Assembly: GCF_004310425.1 (NCBI RefSeq)
Contig: NZ_SIUB01000011.1
Location: 23,476-87,475, forward strand
Direction: 5' to 3'
DNA from: Hansschlegelia quercus
GTDB lineage: Bacteria > Pseudomonadota > Alphaproteobacteria > Rhizobiales > Methylopilaceae
Length of the DNA: 64,000 nt
Positions 53,377-62,422 of the stretch are shown one piece after another. Position 1 is the first letter of the stretch. Each line of letters starts with the position of its first letter. Both the position numbers and the translations under genes were made by a program. The notes beneath the pieces were generated by a model that ran no database searches, was not told the origin of the DNA, and worked only from the letters and a program-made list of their open reading frames with translations.

Positions 53377-54636
53377 GTGCTCGACCTCCCGACCACCCCG
53401 CTCCAGCAGCTGCTCCGCCAGCGTCTTCCCGGCCACAGCCTGCCTGCGCCGTTCTATCTCAGCCCCGAAGTCCTCGAGGCCGACATGGCGCACATCTTCG
53501 GCAAGCACTGGATCTATGTCGGCGTCGAGCCCGACGTGGCGGAAGCCGGCGACGTGGCGATCTTCGACATCGGCAAAACCTCGATCGCGGTGGTGCGCGA
53601 CGACGACGGCGAGGTCCGCGCCTTCCATAACGTCTGCCGCCACCGCGGCGCCCGGCTGGTCACTGACGAGAAGACGACGGTCGGCAATCTCGTCTGCCCT
53701 TACCATTCCTGGACCTACAATCTCGCCGGCGACCTGATCCACGCCGACCATATGGGGCCCGGCTTCAAGCGCTCCTGCCACGGGCTGAAGCCCGTCCACA
53801 TTCGTTCGCTCGAAGGCCTGCTGTTCGTCTGCCTCGCGGACGAGCCGCCGGTCGATTTCGACGAGATGGCGCGCCGGCTCGGGCCCTACATCGCACCCCA
53901 CAACGTCCGGAACACAAAGGTCGCCTTCCAGAGCGACATCATCGAGCCCGGCAACTGGAAGCTCACGATGGAGAACAATCGTGAGTGCTACCACTGCGGC
54001 ACGAACCATCCCGAGCTGACCGTCCCGCTGTTCGCCTATGGCTTCGGCTTCTCGCCCGAGGAGATGGACGAGTTCGACCGCGCAAACGCCGAGCGCTACG
54101 GCTGCCTGATCACCAAGAACCACGCGGAGTGGGAGGCCGAGGGCCTGCCGTCACGCGAGATCGACGAGCTCGACACGATGGTCACTGCCTTCCGCACCGA
54201 GCGCCTCCCGCTTGACGGCGAGGGCGAGAGCCACACGCTCGACACCAAGGCCGCGTGCAAGAAGCTGCTCGGCGATTTTGCCAGCGCAAAGCTCGGCGGC
54301 CTGTCGGTTTGGACGCAGCCGAACTCCTGGCACCACTTCCTCGGCGACCACATCGTCACCTTCTCGGTGCTGCCGCTCGACGCCGAGCGCTCGCTGCTGC
54401 GGACCAAGTGGCTGGTTCATAAGGATGCGGTGGAGGGCGTCGATTACGACCTCGAGAACCTGACCAGCGTCTGGCTCGCCACCAACGATCAGGACAGCGA
54501 GCTCGTCGGCCTCTGCCAGCAGGGCGCGCGCAGCCCGGCCTACGAGCCCGGCCCCTATTCGCCGAACACCGAGATGCTCGTCGACAAATTCATCAACTGG
54601 TATGTCGGCCGCATGGCCGAGCATGTCGGACGCTGA
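53377..54636 (+). CDS. gbcA: glycine betaine demethylase, Rieske oxygenase subunit
   Basis: The protein has 419 residues. The Rieske 2Fe-2S ligands are C87 and H89 (VCRHRGARL) and C107 and H110 (CPYHSWTYNL). The mononuclear iron ligands include H206 and H211 in NRECYHCGTNHPEL, with an Asp toward the C-terminus. GGLSVWTQPNSWHHFLGDH is typical of the GbcA/stachydrine demethylase group. It removes one methyl from glycine betaine as formaldehyde to give dimethylglycine. The start is GTG 53377 with GGAGG five bases upstream. Stachydrine demethylase is the main alternative, disfavoured by the betaine context. Confidence 0.92.
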   Translation: MLDLPTTPLQQLLRQRLPGHSLPAPFYLSPEVLEADMAHIFGKHWIYVGVEPDVAEAGDVAIFDIGKTSIAVVRDDDGEVRAFHNVCRHRGARLVTDEKTTVGNLVCPYHSWTYNLAGDLIHADHMGPGFKRSCHGLKPVHIRSLEGLLFVCLADEPPVDFDEMARRLGPYIAPHNVRNTKVAFQSDIIEPGNWKLTMENNRECYHCGTNHPELTVPLFAYGFGFSPEEMDEFDRANAERYGCLITKNHAEWEAEGLPSREIDELDTMVTAFRTERLPLDGEGESHTLDTKAACKKLLGDFASAKLGGLSVWTQPNSWHHFLGDHIVTFSVLPLDAERSLLRTKWLVHKDAVEGVDYDLENLTSVWLATNDQDSELVGLCQQGARSPAYEPGPYSPNTEMLVDKFINWYVGRMAEHVGR

Positions 54637-55762
54637 GGCTATGGACGCGGTGGTAACCCGCTCGGAGCCAGCGCAAGCGCGGCTGTCCCAACCGGGCGTC
54701 TGGGATGCCGAGGCGGACGACACGCTGGTCTGCCGCGCGGTTCGCGACGAGACGCACGACGTGAAGACGTTCGTGTTCTCAAGCGCCGAGCCGCGTCGGT
54801 TCGCGCACGAGCCCGGTCAGTTTCTGACCTTCGCTTTCGAGATCGGCGGCGATACCGTCAATCGCTGCTACACGATCTCATCCGCGCCGACGGTTCCTGA
54901 CACGGTCGCGATCACCGTGAAGCGCGTGCTTGGCGGCCCCGTCTCGAACTGGCTGCACGACACGGTCAGGCCAGGCTCCGTTGTTCGCGCCATGGGGCCG
55001 ATGGGCGACTTCAGCTGTTTCCGGCATCCGGCGGAGAAATACCTGCTGCTGTCCGGCGGCAGCGGCGTCACGCCGATGATGGCCATGGCGCGCACCTTCT
55101 ACGATCTGGGAGAGGCGCGCGACGTCGCCTTCATCCATTCCGCCCGCACGCCCGCCGACATCGTCTTCCGCGATGAGCTCGAGCTGATGGCGCGGCGCGA
55201 CGAACTCTTCCGCTTCTCCGCCGTCTGCGAGACCGACACGGCGAGCGAGCGGTGGCCCGGCGTGCTCGGCCGCCTCAGCCGGCCGGCGCTGAAGCTGCTG
55301 GTCCCTGACCTGCGCGAACGCGAAGTCTTCGTCTGCGGCCCTGCGCCTTACATGGCCGCGGTGAAGCAGATGCTGAGCGAGCTCGGCTTCGACATGGCCC
55401 GGCATCACGAGGAGAGCTTCGACTTCGAGGCGCTCGGGGCGGAGGACGCCGAGGCCGCGATCGTCGCCGAGGCGGAGCTCGACGGCGCGGCGACCGTCAG
55501 GACCTACAAGGTCGCCTTCGCGAGGACGAAGCGCGAGATCGAGTGCCCGGAGGACATGACCGTGCTCGCCGCCGCCCGGAAAGCCGGCGTGCGGCTGCCA
55601 GCGTCCTGCTCGAAGGGCCTCTGCGGCACCTGCAAGTCCAAGCTCGTCTCCGGCACCGTCGAGATGCACCATGGCGGCGGCATTCGCCAGCGCGAGATCG
55701 ACGCGGGGCTGGCGCTGCTCTGCTGCTCGAAGCCGACCAGCGATCTCGTGGTGGACCGATGA
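54623..55762 (+). CDS. gbcB: glycine betaine demethylase, reductase subunit
   Basis: The protein has 379 residues from ATG 54623; ATG 54641 is possible. An FAD/NAD reductase part covers about residues 25-260 (NRCYTISSAPTVPDTVAIT, LLLSGGSGVTPMMAMA, VFVCGPAPYM). The C-terminal plant-type 2Fe-2S ferredoxin has CSKGLCGTCKSKL and the final Cys in LLCCSKP. It passes electrons from NAD(P)H to GbcA. It overlaps the gbcA end by 14 bases and the dgcA start by 4. Confidence 0.92.
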   Translation: MSDAEAMDAVVTRSEPAQARLSQPGVWDAEADDTLVCRAVRDETHDVKTFVFSSAEPRRFAHEPGQFLTFAFEIGGDTVNRCYTISSAPTVPDTVAITVKRVLGGPVSNWLHDTVRPGSVVRAMGPMGDFSCFRHPAEKYLLLSGGSGVTPMMAMARTFYDLGEARDVAFIHSARTPADIVFRDELELMARRDELFRFSAVCETDTASERWPGVLGRLSRPALKLLVPDLREREVFVCGPAPYMAAVKQMLSELGFDMARHHEESFDFEALGAEDAEAAIVAEAELDGAATVRTYKVAFARTKREIECPEDMTVLAAARKAGVRLPASCSKGLCGTCKSKLVSGTVEMHHGGGIRQREIDAGLALLCCSKPTSDLVVDR

Positions 55763-57801
55763 TCGCGAACGCCGACGCGCTGCTCAAGCCCCTGACGATC
55801 AAGGGCCTGACCATCCGCAACCGCGTGATGTCGACCAGCCATGCGCCGGGCTACGGCAAGGACGGCAAGCCGCAGGAGCGCTACCAGCTCTATCACGAGG
55901 AGAAGGCCAAGGGCGGCATTGGGCTCACCATGTTCGGCGGCTCGTCCTCGGTCGCGCTCGATAGTCCCGCAGCGCCCTGGAACCAGATTTCGGTCGCCGA
56001 CGACAGCGTCGTGCCGTACTTCCGGCAGTTCTCCGACCGCGTGCACGCCCACGGCGCGAAGCTGATGATTCAGCTGACCCATATGGGCCGGCGCACGAAG
56101 TACGACACCGAGAACTGGTTTCCGACGCTGTCCGCCTCGCCCCGGCGGGAGCCGGCCTCCCGCACCATCCCGAAGGAGATGGAGCAGGAGGACATCGACC
56201 GCGTGGTCCGCGACTTTGCGAGCGCGGCGCGGCGCTGCAAGGAGGGCGGTCTCGACGGCTGCGAGGTGTCGGCCGCCCACGGTCATCTGATCGACCAGTT
56301 CTGGTCGCCGGGCGTGAATCAGCGCACCGACAAGTATGGCGGAAGCCTCGAGAACCGCATGCGCTTTGGAATCGAGGTCTTGGAGGCGATGCGCGCCGAG
56401 GTCGGCGAGGACACCATCATCGGCATCCGCATGTCCGGCGACGAGATGATCGCCGACGGGCTCTCTCAGGAAGACTGCCTCGCGATCGCTGCAGAATACG
56501 CGCGCCGAGGGCTTGTCGACTTCCTCAACATTCTTGGCGGGCAGGCGCGCGATCACATCGCCCACGCGATCTCGCTGCCGAACATGAGCTTTCCGGTCGC
56601 GCCCTTTCTGTTCCTGCCCAGCGCGATCAAGCGCGAGGTCGACGTGCCGGTCTTTCACGCGCAGCGCGTGACGGACCTCGCGACCGCCGCGCGCGCCGTC
56701 TCGGAAGGCCATGTCGACATGGTCGCGATGACCCGCGCCCACATCGCCGACCCGCATCTCGTGAAGAAGCTTTCCGAGGGCAGGGCGGACGACATCCGCC
56801 AGTGCGTCGGCGCCGGCTATTGCATCGACCGCATCTATGTCGGCGGCGATGCGCTCTGCATCCAGAACGCCGCGACGGGGCGCGAGGCAACCATGCCGCA
56901 CGTCATCGCCAAGGCCGACGTCCGGCGGAAGGTGGTGGTGGTCGGTGGCGGCCCGGCGGGGCTGGAGGCGGCGCGCGTCGCGGCCGAGCGCGGCCACTCC
57001 GTCGTGCTGTTCGAGAGAGACAAGCTCGCGGGCGGCCAGATCGGGATCGCCGCCAAGGCCGGCTGGCGCGAGGCGCTGTCCGGGATCACGCGCTGGCTGG
57101 TTGGGCAGGTCACGAAGCTCGGCGTCGACCTGCGCTTCGGGACTGAGGCGACGGAGGCCGCGATCCTCGCCGAAAGGCCGGACATCGTGATCGTGGCGAC
57201 CGGCGGCAGCCCGAGCCGCGGCCACGCCAAGGGCGCCGAGGCGCACGCCGTCACGACGTGGGACGTGCTCACAGGCGCGGTGGAGCCCACCGGCTCCGTA
57301 CTGCTCTACGACGAGATGGGCCAGCACAACGCCGCCTCGACAGCCGAGCTGCTGGCGAAGCGCGGCTGCCTGGTCGAGATCGCGACGCACGACCGCATGG
57401 TGGCGGAGGAGGTCGGCACGACCAACCAGCCGATCCACATCCGCGAGCTCTACAAGCTCGACGTGGTCATGACGCCGAACATGGAGCTGATTGAGATCTA
57501 TCCCGAGGGCAACCGCCTGGTCGCCGCGCTCCGCAACACGATGACGGATGCGGAGGAGGAGCGCGTGGTCGACCGCGTGGTCGTCGAGCACGGAACCCTG
57601 CCGGTCGACGCGCTCTATCACGGGCTGAAGAACGGTTCAGTCAACAAGGGCCAGATGGACCAGGGCGCGATCGTGCGCGGCGAGCCGCAGCCTTACGATC
57701 TCTCGTCGGGCTACGCGCTCTACCGCATCGGCGACGCCGTCGCCGGCCGCAACATCCACGCCGCGATCTACGACGCCCTCAGGCTCTGCAAGGACCTTTG
57801 A
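55759..57801 (+). CDS. dgcA: dimethylglycine demethylation enzyme, OYE-type flavoprotein
   Basis: The protein has 680 residues from ATG 55759 (ATGA overlap with gbcB). The TIM-barrel FMN domain covers about 1-345 (GLTIRNRVMSTSHAPGYGKD, then LTHMGRRTKYD and SPGVNQRTDKYGGSLENRMR). The C-terminal FAD/NAD domain starts at VVVVGGGPAGLEAARVAAER. The Fe-S segment between has C349, C355 and C367, with Ala at 352 where trimethylamine-dehydrogenase-type enzymes have the second cluster Cys. With DgcB and ETF it oxidises dimethylglycine to sarcosine. Trimethylamine dehydrogenase and N-methylproline demethylase are homologous alternatives, disfavoured by context. Confidence 0.92.
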   Translation: MIANADALLKPLTIKGLTIRNRVMSTSHAPGYGKDGKPQERYQLYHEEKAKGGIGLTMFGGSSSVALDSPAAPWNQISVADDSVVPYFRQFSDRVHAHGAKLMIQLTHMGRRTKYDTENWFPTLSASPRREPASRTIPKEMEQEDIDRVVRDFASAARRCKEGGLDGCEVSAAHGHLIDQFWSPGVNQRTDKYGGSLENRMRFGIEVLEAMRAEVGEDTIIGIRMSGDEMIADGLSQEDCLAIAAEYARRGLVDFLNILGGQARDHIAHAISLPNMSFPVAPFLFLPSAIKREVDVPVFHAQRVTDLATAARAVSEGHVDMVAMTRAHIADPHLVKKLSEGRADDIRQCVGAGYCIDRIYVGGDALCIQNAATGREATMPHVIAKADVRRKVVVVGGGPAGLEAARVAAERGHSVVLFERDKLAGGQIGIAAKAGWREALSGITRWLVGQVTKLGVDLRFGTEATEAAILAERPDIVIVATGGSPSRGHAKGAEAHAVTTWDVLTGAVEPTGSVLLYDEMGQHNAASTAELLAKRGCLVEIATHDRMVAEEVGTTNQPIHIRELYKLDVVMTPNMELIEIYPEGNRLVAALRNTMTDAEEERVVDRVVVEHGTLPVDALYHGLKNGSVNKGQMDQGAIVRGEPQPYDLSSGYALYRIGDAVAGRNIHAAIYDALRLCKDL

Positions 57802-57806
57802 GCGCG

Positions 57807-59693
57807 ATGGGCGCTTATGCGTTCTCCGCGCTGATCTTCGCGATGGTCGCGTTGGCGGGGTGGCAGATCTCGCGCCGCGTCGCGTGGTGGCGGCTCGGCG
57901 CGCCGGCGGAGGTCGCATGGGGTCGAGGCCTGCTGGCATTGCCCAGGCGCTATCTTGTCGACGTCCACCACGTCGTTGCGCGCGATCCTTACGCCTCGCG
58001 GATGCACGCGGTTGTCGCAGGCGGCCTGGTCGCGGCGTCGATCCTGACGGCGCTGGCCGTGCTTCCGCCGCTCGGAGGATCGCGGCTCTACTGGGCGATC
58101 GTCGCCCTCGCGTTTAGCGTGACCGTGATCGGCTCGCTGCTCGTCGGCGCGCGGCGCTACCCTCGAAAGCCCGCGAAGCTTTCGGCCGGCCGCTTCCAAA
58201 TCCTGCCGTTCCTTTTGCTGGCCTATGCCGTTGGAGGGCTGATTTCCGCCGCGCTGCTCGCCTGGGGAGGAGCATCGGCCGCGACGCTTCTGCCGGCGCT
58301 TGCGCTCGCCGCCGCCGGGGGGCTGGGGCTAGCCTATGAGGTGCGCCGCGGCCCGATGCGCCATGCGTTCGCGGGCGCGCTCCACCTCGTCGCCCATCCC
58401 CGGCCGGGCCGCTTCGAGGGCCGGCCCGACACGGCGCTCGCCCCGCTCGACCTCGACGCGCCGAAGCTTGGCGCCGAGACGCCGGCCGATCTCGCCTGGA
58501 ACCGCCTGCTCTCCTACGACAGCTGCATCCAGTGCGGGCGCTGCGAAACGGCGTGTCCCGCCTTCGCGGCGGGGCAACCGCTCAACCCGAAGCGGCTGAT
58601 CCAGGATCTCGTCGCGGGCCTGACGGGAGACGAGGCGTCCTATGCCGGCAGTCCTTATCCGAACGCGCGCCCCGTTGCGGACGACACGCCGCCGCTCGCG
58701 CGGCTGATCGGCGAGGACGCGCGCATCCATCCCGACACGCTCTGGGCCTGCACGACCTGCCGGGCCTGCGTCGAGGAATGCCCGATGATGATCGAGCACG
58801 TCGACGCCATCGTCTCGCTCCGCCGCCACCAGACGATGGAGCTTGGGCTCCCGCCGGAGAAGGCGGCCGAGCCGCTGGCTGAGCTCCGCGGCGCCGGCGA
58901 AGCCGGCGGGCGTGCGTTGTCGGCCCGCACGGACTTCGCCGCCGGCCTCGACCTGCCGCTCATCTCCGTGCGGGGCGAGGCGGACGTTCTGCTGTGGTTG
59001 GGCGACGGCGCTTACGACCTGCGCTACGGCCGCACGCTGCGCGCGCTTGTCCGCTTGATGCGCGACGCCGGCGTCGACTTCGCCGTGCTCGGGGCGGAGG
59101 AGCGCGACACCGGCGACCTCGCCCGCCGGCTAGGTGACGAGGCGAGCTTCCAGGATCTCGCGCGCAAGAACGTCGAAACCCTGAATCGCTACCGATTTAA
59201 CCGCATCATCACCGCCGATCCGCATGCGCTTCACGCGCTGCGGAACGAGTACCGCCCGTTCGGCGGAGACTGGACGGTCGTCCATCACACCGTCTTCCTG
59301 CTGGAGCTTGTGGAGGCCGGAAAGCTCGCGCCGGGGAGGCTCGCAGGCCTCTCCGTAACCTATCACGATCCGTGCTATCTCGGCCGCTACAACGGCGAAA
59401 CCGAAGCGCCGCGCGCGCTGCTCGACCTCATCGGCGTCGAGCGCCGCGAGATGGCGCGCTCCGGCAAACGCGCGATGTGTTGCGGCGGCGGGGGCGGGGC
59501 GCCGGTCAGCGACGTGGCGGGTGAACGGCGCATTCCGGACATCCGGATGGGGCAGGCGATGGAGACCGGCGCGCAGGTGGTGGCGGTCGCCTGTCCGACC
59601 TGTACGGCGATGCTGGAGGGCGTCACAGGCGTGAGGCCCGAGGTGAAGGACGTTGCGGAACTCGTTCTCGCCGCAATGGAAACGCCGCGATGA
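57807..59693 (+). CDS. dgcB: dimethylglycine catabolism iron-sulfur membrane protein
   Basis: The protein has 628 residues from ATG 57807; a TTG at 57798 that overlaps the dgcA stop is the alternative. Four to five hydrophobic segments lie in the first 180 residues (DUF3483-like). Two 4Fe-4S motifs follow, CIQCGRCETACP from C240 and CTTCRACVEECP from C315. The C-terminal half carries CCG domains (VTYHDPCYLGRYNGE, AMCCGGGGGAP). It probably links the DgcA reaction and the ETF pair to the membrane quinone pool. It overlaps the etfA gene by 4 bases. Confidence 0.9.
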   Translation: MGAYAFSALIFAMVALAGWQISRRVAWWRLGAPAEVAWGRGLLALPRRYLVDVHHVVARDPYASRMHAVVAGGLVAASILTALAVLPPLGGSRLYWAIVALAFSVTVIGSLLVGARRYPRKPAKLSAGRFQILPFLLLAYAVGGLISAALLAWGGASAATLLPALALAAAGGLGLAYEVRRGPMRHAFAGALHLVAHPRPGRFEGRPDTALAPLDLDAPKLGAETPADLAWNRLLSYDSCIQCGRCETACPAFAAGQPLNPKRLIQDLVAGLTGDEASYAGSPYPNARPVADDTPPLARLIGEDARIHPDTLWACTTCRACVEECPMMIEHVDAIVSLRRHQTMELGLPPEKAAEPLAELRGAGEAGGRALSARTDFAAGLDLPLISVRGEADVLLWLGDGAYDLRYGRTLRALVRLMRDAGVDFAVLGAEERDTGDLARRLGDEASFQDLARKNVETLNRYRFNRIITADPHALHALRNEYRPFGGDWTVVHHTVFLLELVEAGKLAPGRLAGLSVTYHDPCYLGRYNGETEAPRALLDLIGVERREMARSGKRAMCCGGGGGAPVSDVAGERRIPDIRMGQAMETGAQVVAVACPTCTAMLEGVTGVRPEVKDVAELVLAAMETPR

Positions 59694-60868
59694 CGAGGCT
59701 TCGCCGCAACCCGCGGGGCGAACGGGCGGCGAAGGCGGTCGCCGGCGGCGCGCGAATTCGCTTCGACCTCGCCGCTCGGGCGGAGGACCGCGGAAGGCCG
59801 CGCCGCGATCCGCGCGCCGAGAGCGCCGAACTGCTGATTGGCGGACACGCCCGGCCCAGGCTCGACAGGTCGGGAGCCGCCGGCGCGGCGCCGTCCAGCG
59901 TGGAGGAGACCGCGCCGACCGCGCCGAAGATCGCCGTCGTCGAAAGCCCTGCCTTCCTGATCGCAGTCGTTCCCGACGCTCTCGGTGAACGGCTGAGCCA
60001 GCATGACCGGCAGCTCTTCGGCGCGGCGCGGATGCTGGCCGGCGCGGACGGGGCCGTTGTCGCGCTGGTCGCAGGCGAGGTCGAGGGTTTGGCGAGCGCC
60101 GGCGCTGATCGCATCGTCGCGATTGGGGAACCCGGCTACGATCCAGAGGGCAGGGCGGCGGCGATCGCGGGTGCGCTGTCGTCGCTCGGCCTGCGCTACG
60201 TCCTGTTTCCCGAGACGTCGGACGGCGGCGACGTCGCTCGCCGCCTTGCGGTGCTGAGCGGCGAGCCGTTGTTCTCCGATGTCGAGCAGTTCTCCGCGAC
60301 CTCTGTGTCTCGCGCGGCGCGCGGCAGGCGGGTGGAGCAACGCGCCGCCTCGAAGCGCTTGATGACCGTCGCCGCCGACGCGGTCGCGGCTTATGCAGGG
60401 CCGGAGCGCGAGGCGCGGCCGGAGCCGGTCGCGCCCGCGGCGCCTATCAAGCGCGCCATTCTGGATGCGCGGCGCATCACGGCCGATCCGGCCACGACCC
60501 CCCTCACCGTCGCGGACTTCGTCGTTTCCGCAGGCAACGGCGTCACCGACCTCGCGCTCTTCAGGCGCCTGGCCGAAGCGCTCGGCGCAACGCCCGGCGC
60601 GAGCCGCATGCTGTGCGACGCCGGCCTGATGCCGCGGGAGTCCCAAGTCGGCGCCTCCGGTTCGGTGCTGACAGCGACCTGCTATTTCGCGCTCGGCATC
60701 GCCGGCGCTCCTCAGCATCTTCAGGGCGTTGCAGGCTGCGAGCACGTCGTCGCCGTCAACACCGACCTCCACGCCGCCATGATCGAGCGGGCGGGCCTCG
60801 CGATCGTCGCGGACGCGCAAGACGTTATGCAGGCGCTAATCGCGGCGCTCAAAGAGGAGGGGGCATGA
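59690..60868 (+). CDS. etfA: electron transfer flavoprotein alpha subunit of the dgc operon
   Basis: The protein has 392 residues. An Arg-rich N-terminal region of about 75 residues precedes an ETF alpha N-domain. The C-terminal FAD-binding domain (about 275-392) has VVSAGNGVTDLALFRRLAEA, QVGASGSVLTATCYFALGIA and GAPQHLQGVAGCEHVVAVN, matching the EtfA signature of ordered FAD-contact segments. It accepts electrons from DgcA/B or passes them on. It overlaps dgcB and etfB by 4 bases each. This is a pathway-dedicated ETF, distinct from the housekeeping pair expected elsewhere. Confidence 0.88.
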   Translation: MTRLRRNPRGERAAKAVAGGARIRFDLAARAEDRGRPRRDPRAESAELLIGGHARPRLDRSGAAGAAPSSVEETAPTAPKIAVVESPAFLIAVVPDALGERLSQHDRQLFGAARMLAGADGAVVALVAGEVEGLASAGADRIVAIGEPGYDPEGRAAAIAGALSSLGLRYVLFPETSDGGDVARRLAVLSGEPLFSDVEQFSATSVSRAARGRRVEQRAASKRLMTVAADAVAAYAGPEREARPEPVAPAAPIKRAILDARRITADPATTPLTVADFVVSAGNGVTDLALFRRLAEALGATPGASRMLCDAGLMPRESQVGASGSVLTATCYFALGIAGAPQHLQGVAGCEHVVAVNTDLHAAMIERAGLAIVADAQDVMQALIAALKEEGA

Positions 60869-61635
60869 AGATCGTCGTCCTGCTCTCCGCTGGGCTGCAT
60901 CCCGTCTCCGGTCAATCGATCCTGCCTAAAGTCGAGGCCCAGGCGCTGCGCCTAGCCTTGGCGCTCGGCGAAGCACGTGGCCGGCATGCGGGCCCCACGG
61001 CATTTCCGGCGAGCGACGCGCTGGGACATGGCCTGCCTCATTTGGTCCATGTCGAGATTCCGGCCGAAGCGGACCCAGTGCCCGCGCTCGTCGCAACGCT
61101 CGAGGCCGACCAGCCGGACCTCATCCTTGCCGGCCGCCGCGGACAAGGCGGCGACGAGACGGGCCTCGCTCCTTACGCCGTCGCGTCTCGACTTGGCATG
61201 GCTCTGGTGAGCGACGCGATCGCCGTCGAGCGCGGCGAGGCCGACGGTACGGTCATCGTGCATCAAGCGCTTCCCAAGGGAGCCCGTCGCCGGCTGGTTG
61301 TGCGGCTACCTGCGGTCGTCACGGTCCATCCGGATGCGCCCGCGCCAAGAGCCTTTGCTTATGGCGTCGCGCGCAGGGGCATTGTTGAGACAAGGCTTGC
61401 GCCGCCAGGACTGCCTGCGGCGGAGCGCTTGGAAGAACGTCCCTACCGCCGCCGTCCCAAGCTAATGCGCAGCGCGCCCGCCTGCGGCTCGGCTTCCGAG
61501 CGCCTTGCCGCCGCGATGGGCGCAACGTCATCGGGCGTAGCGAATGTGATGGTCAACCCGACGCCTGAGGAAGCTGCGCGCGCGATCCTCGCGCATCTCA
61601 GAGCGATCGGGGTCCTGCCCCCGAAGGCGGCTTAA
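60865..61635 (+). CDS. etfB: electron transfer flavoprotein beta subunit of the dgc operon
   Basis: The protein has 256 residues from ATG 60865, with GAGGAGG just upstream. IVVLLSAGLHPVSGQSILPK is the ETF beta N-terminus, ILAGRRGQGGDETGLAPYAV is the AMP/FAD-binding region, and RLVVRLPAVVTVHPDAPAPR is the family segment. It pairs with the alpha subunit encoded just before. The gene ends 16 bases from the converging eutC gene. Confidence 0.88.
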   Translation: MKIVVLLSAGLHPVSGQSILPKVEAQALRLALALGEARGRHAGPTAFPASDALGHGLPHLVHVEIPAEADPVPALVATLEADQPDLILAGRRGQGGDETGLAPYAVASRLGMALVSDAIAVERGEADGTVIVHQALPKGARRRLVVRLPAVVTVHPDAPAPRAFAYGVARRGIVETRLAPPGLPAAERLEERPYRRRPKLMRSAPACGSASERLAAAMGATSSGVANVMVNPTPEEAARAILAHLRAIGVLPPKAA

Positions 61636-61651
61636 GGGGCGTCGCCGCGCC

Positions 61652-62422
61652 TCAGCCGATCTCCTTGACCGCCTCGCCGCCGGCGATCGCCGCCATGTCG
61701 TCCTTCAGGCCGACGCCGGTCAGCTGCAGCTTCACCGCGGCGTTCACGAGCCAGGCGAGCTTGTCGGCCGCGAGGTCGTAGGACAGGCCGCCGAGGCGGT
61801 GGATGTTCGAGATGCAGTTGCGCTCGCTGTCGCGCCTGCCGCGGCGGGGGTCGTAGGTGAGATAGACGCCGAGGCTCTCCGCCACGGAAAGACCGGGCCG
61901 CTCGCCGATCAGCACGGCGACGATCTTCGCCTGCAGGCGCTCGCCGACATCGTCGCCAAGCGCGACCCGCGCCTGTCGCGCAACGACGATCGGCGCGACC
62001 CGGAACTCGGTCATTCGCGTCATGCAGGCGTGGACCAGCGGAGCGGCATGGGTCTGGACGGCGAAGGCCGACAGTCCGTCCGCGACCACGAACGCGACGT
62101 CGTAACCCTTCTCGACGGCGTCGAGCTCAGGAGATGCCTGGTCGCTTAAGCGGCGGCCAAGATCGGGGCGGCGCAGATAAGTCGCGCGGTCGGGCGCGGA
62201 GCTTTCGACGTGGATCGTCTCGTGCGGCTTCAGCGCCTCCTCGAGCGCATCGACGTCGAGAGGCGTGTGCACGGCGTCGCGGGCTTTGGCATGCGCGTGC
62301 TGGAACTCGAGCACCGCGTTCAGCGGCATCGCGTCGCCGCTGCGGCCGAGGCCGATGCGCGCCGACGTCGCGGCGCGCATCGCGGCCCAGGCGTCAATCG
62401 CTGGGGAAACTGGATCAGCCAT
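61652..62422 (-). CDS. eutC: ethanolamine ammonia-lyase small subunit
   Basis: The protein has 256 residues. ATSARIGLGRSGDAMPLNAVLEF is the family start and FVVADGLSAFAVQTHAAPLV binds the cobalamin. GERPGLSVAESLGVYLTYDP and RNCISNIHRLGGLSYDLAAD are C-terminal landmarks. It forms the adenosylcobalamin-dependent enzyme with EutB. It overlaps the eutB stop by one base (TGATG). No shell-protein genes of a microcompartment are nearby. Confidence 0.95.
   Translation of the reverse strand: MADPVSPAIDAWAAMRAATSARIGLGRSGDAMPLNAVLEFQHAHAKARDAVHTPLDVDALEEALKPHETIHVESSAPDRATYLRRPDLGRRLSDQASPELDAVEKGYDVAFVVADGLSAFAVQTHAAPLVHACMTRMTEFRVAPIVVARQARVALGDDVGERLQAKIVAVLIGERPGLSVAESLGVYLTYDPRRGRRDSERNCISNIHRLGGLSYDLAADKLAWLVNAAVKLQLTGVGLKDDMAAIAGGEAVKEIG

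Noticed and set aside
53377..54636. Stachydrine demethylase (stc2-like) instead of gbcA
   Set aside because: The motifs fit both, but the adjacent gbcB, dgcAB, sox and bet genes make glycine betaine the likelier substrate.
55504..57621. A 705-codon open frame on the minus strand across dgcA
   Set aside because: It is antisense to dgcA, has the same compositional artefact, and no motif or ribosome site supports it.
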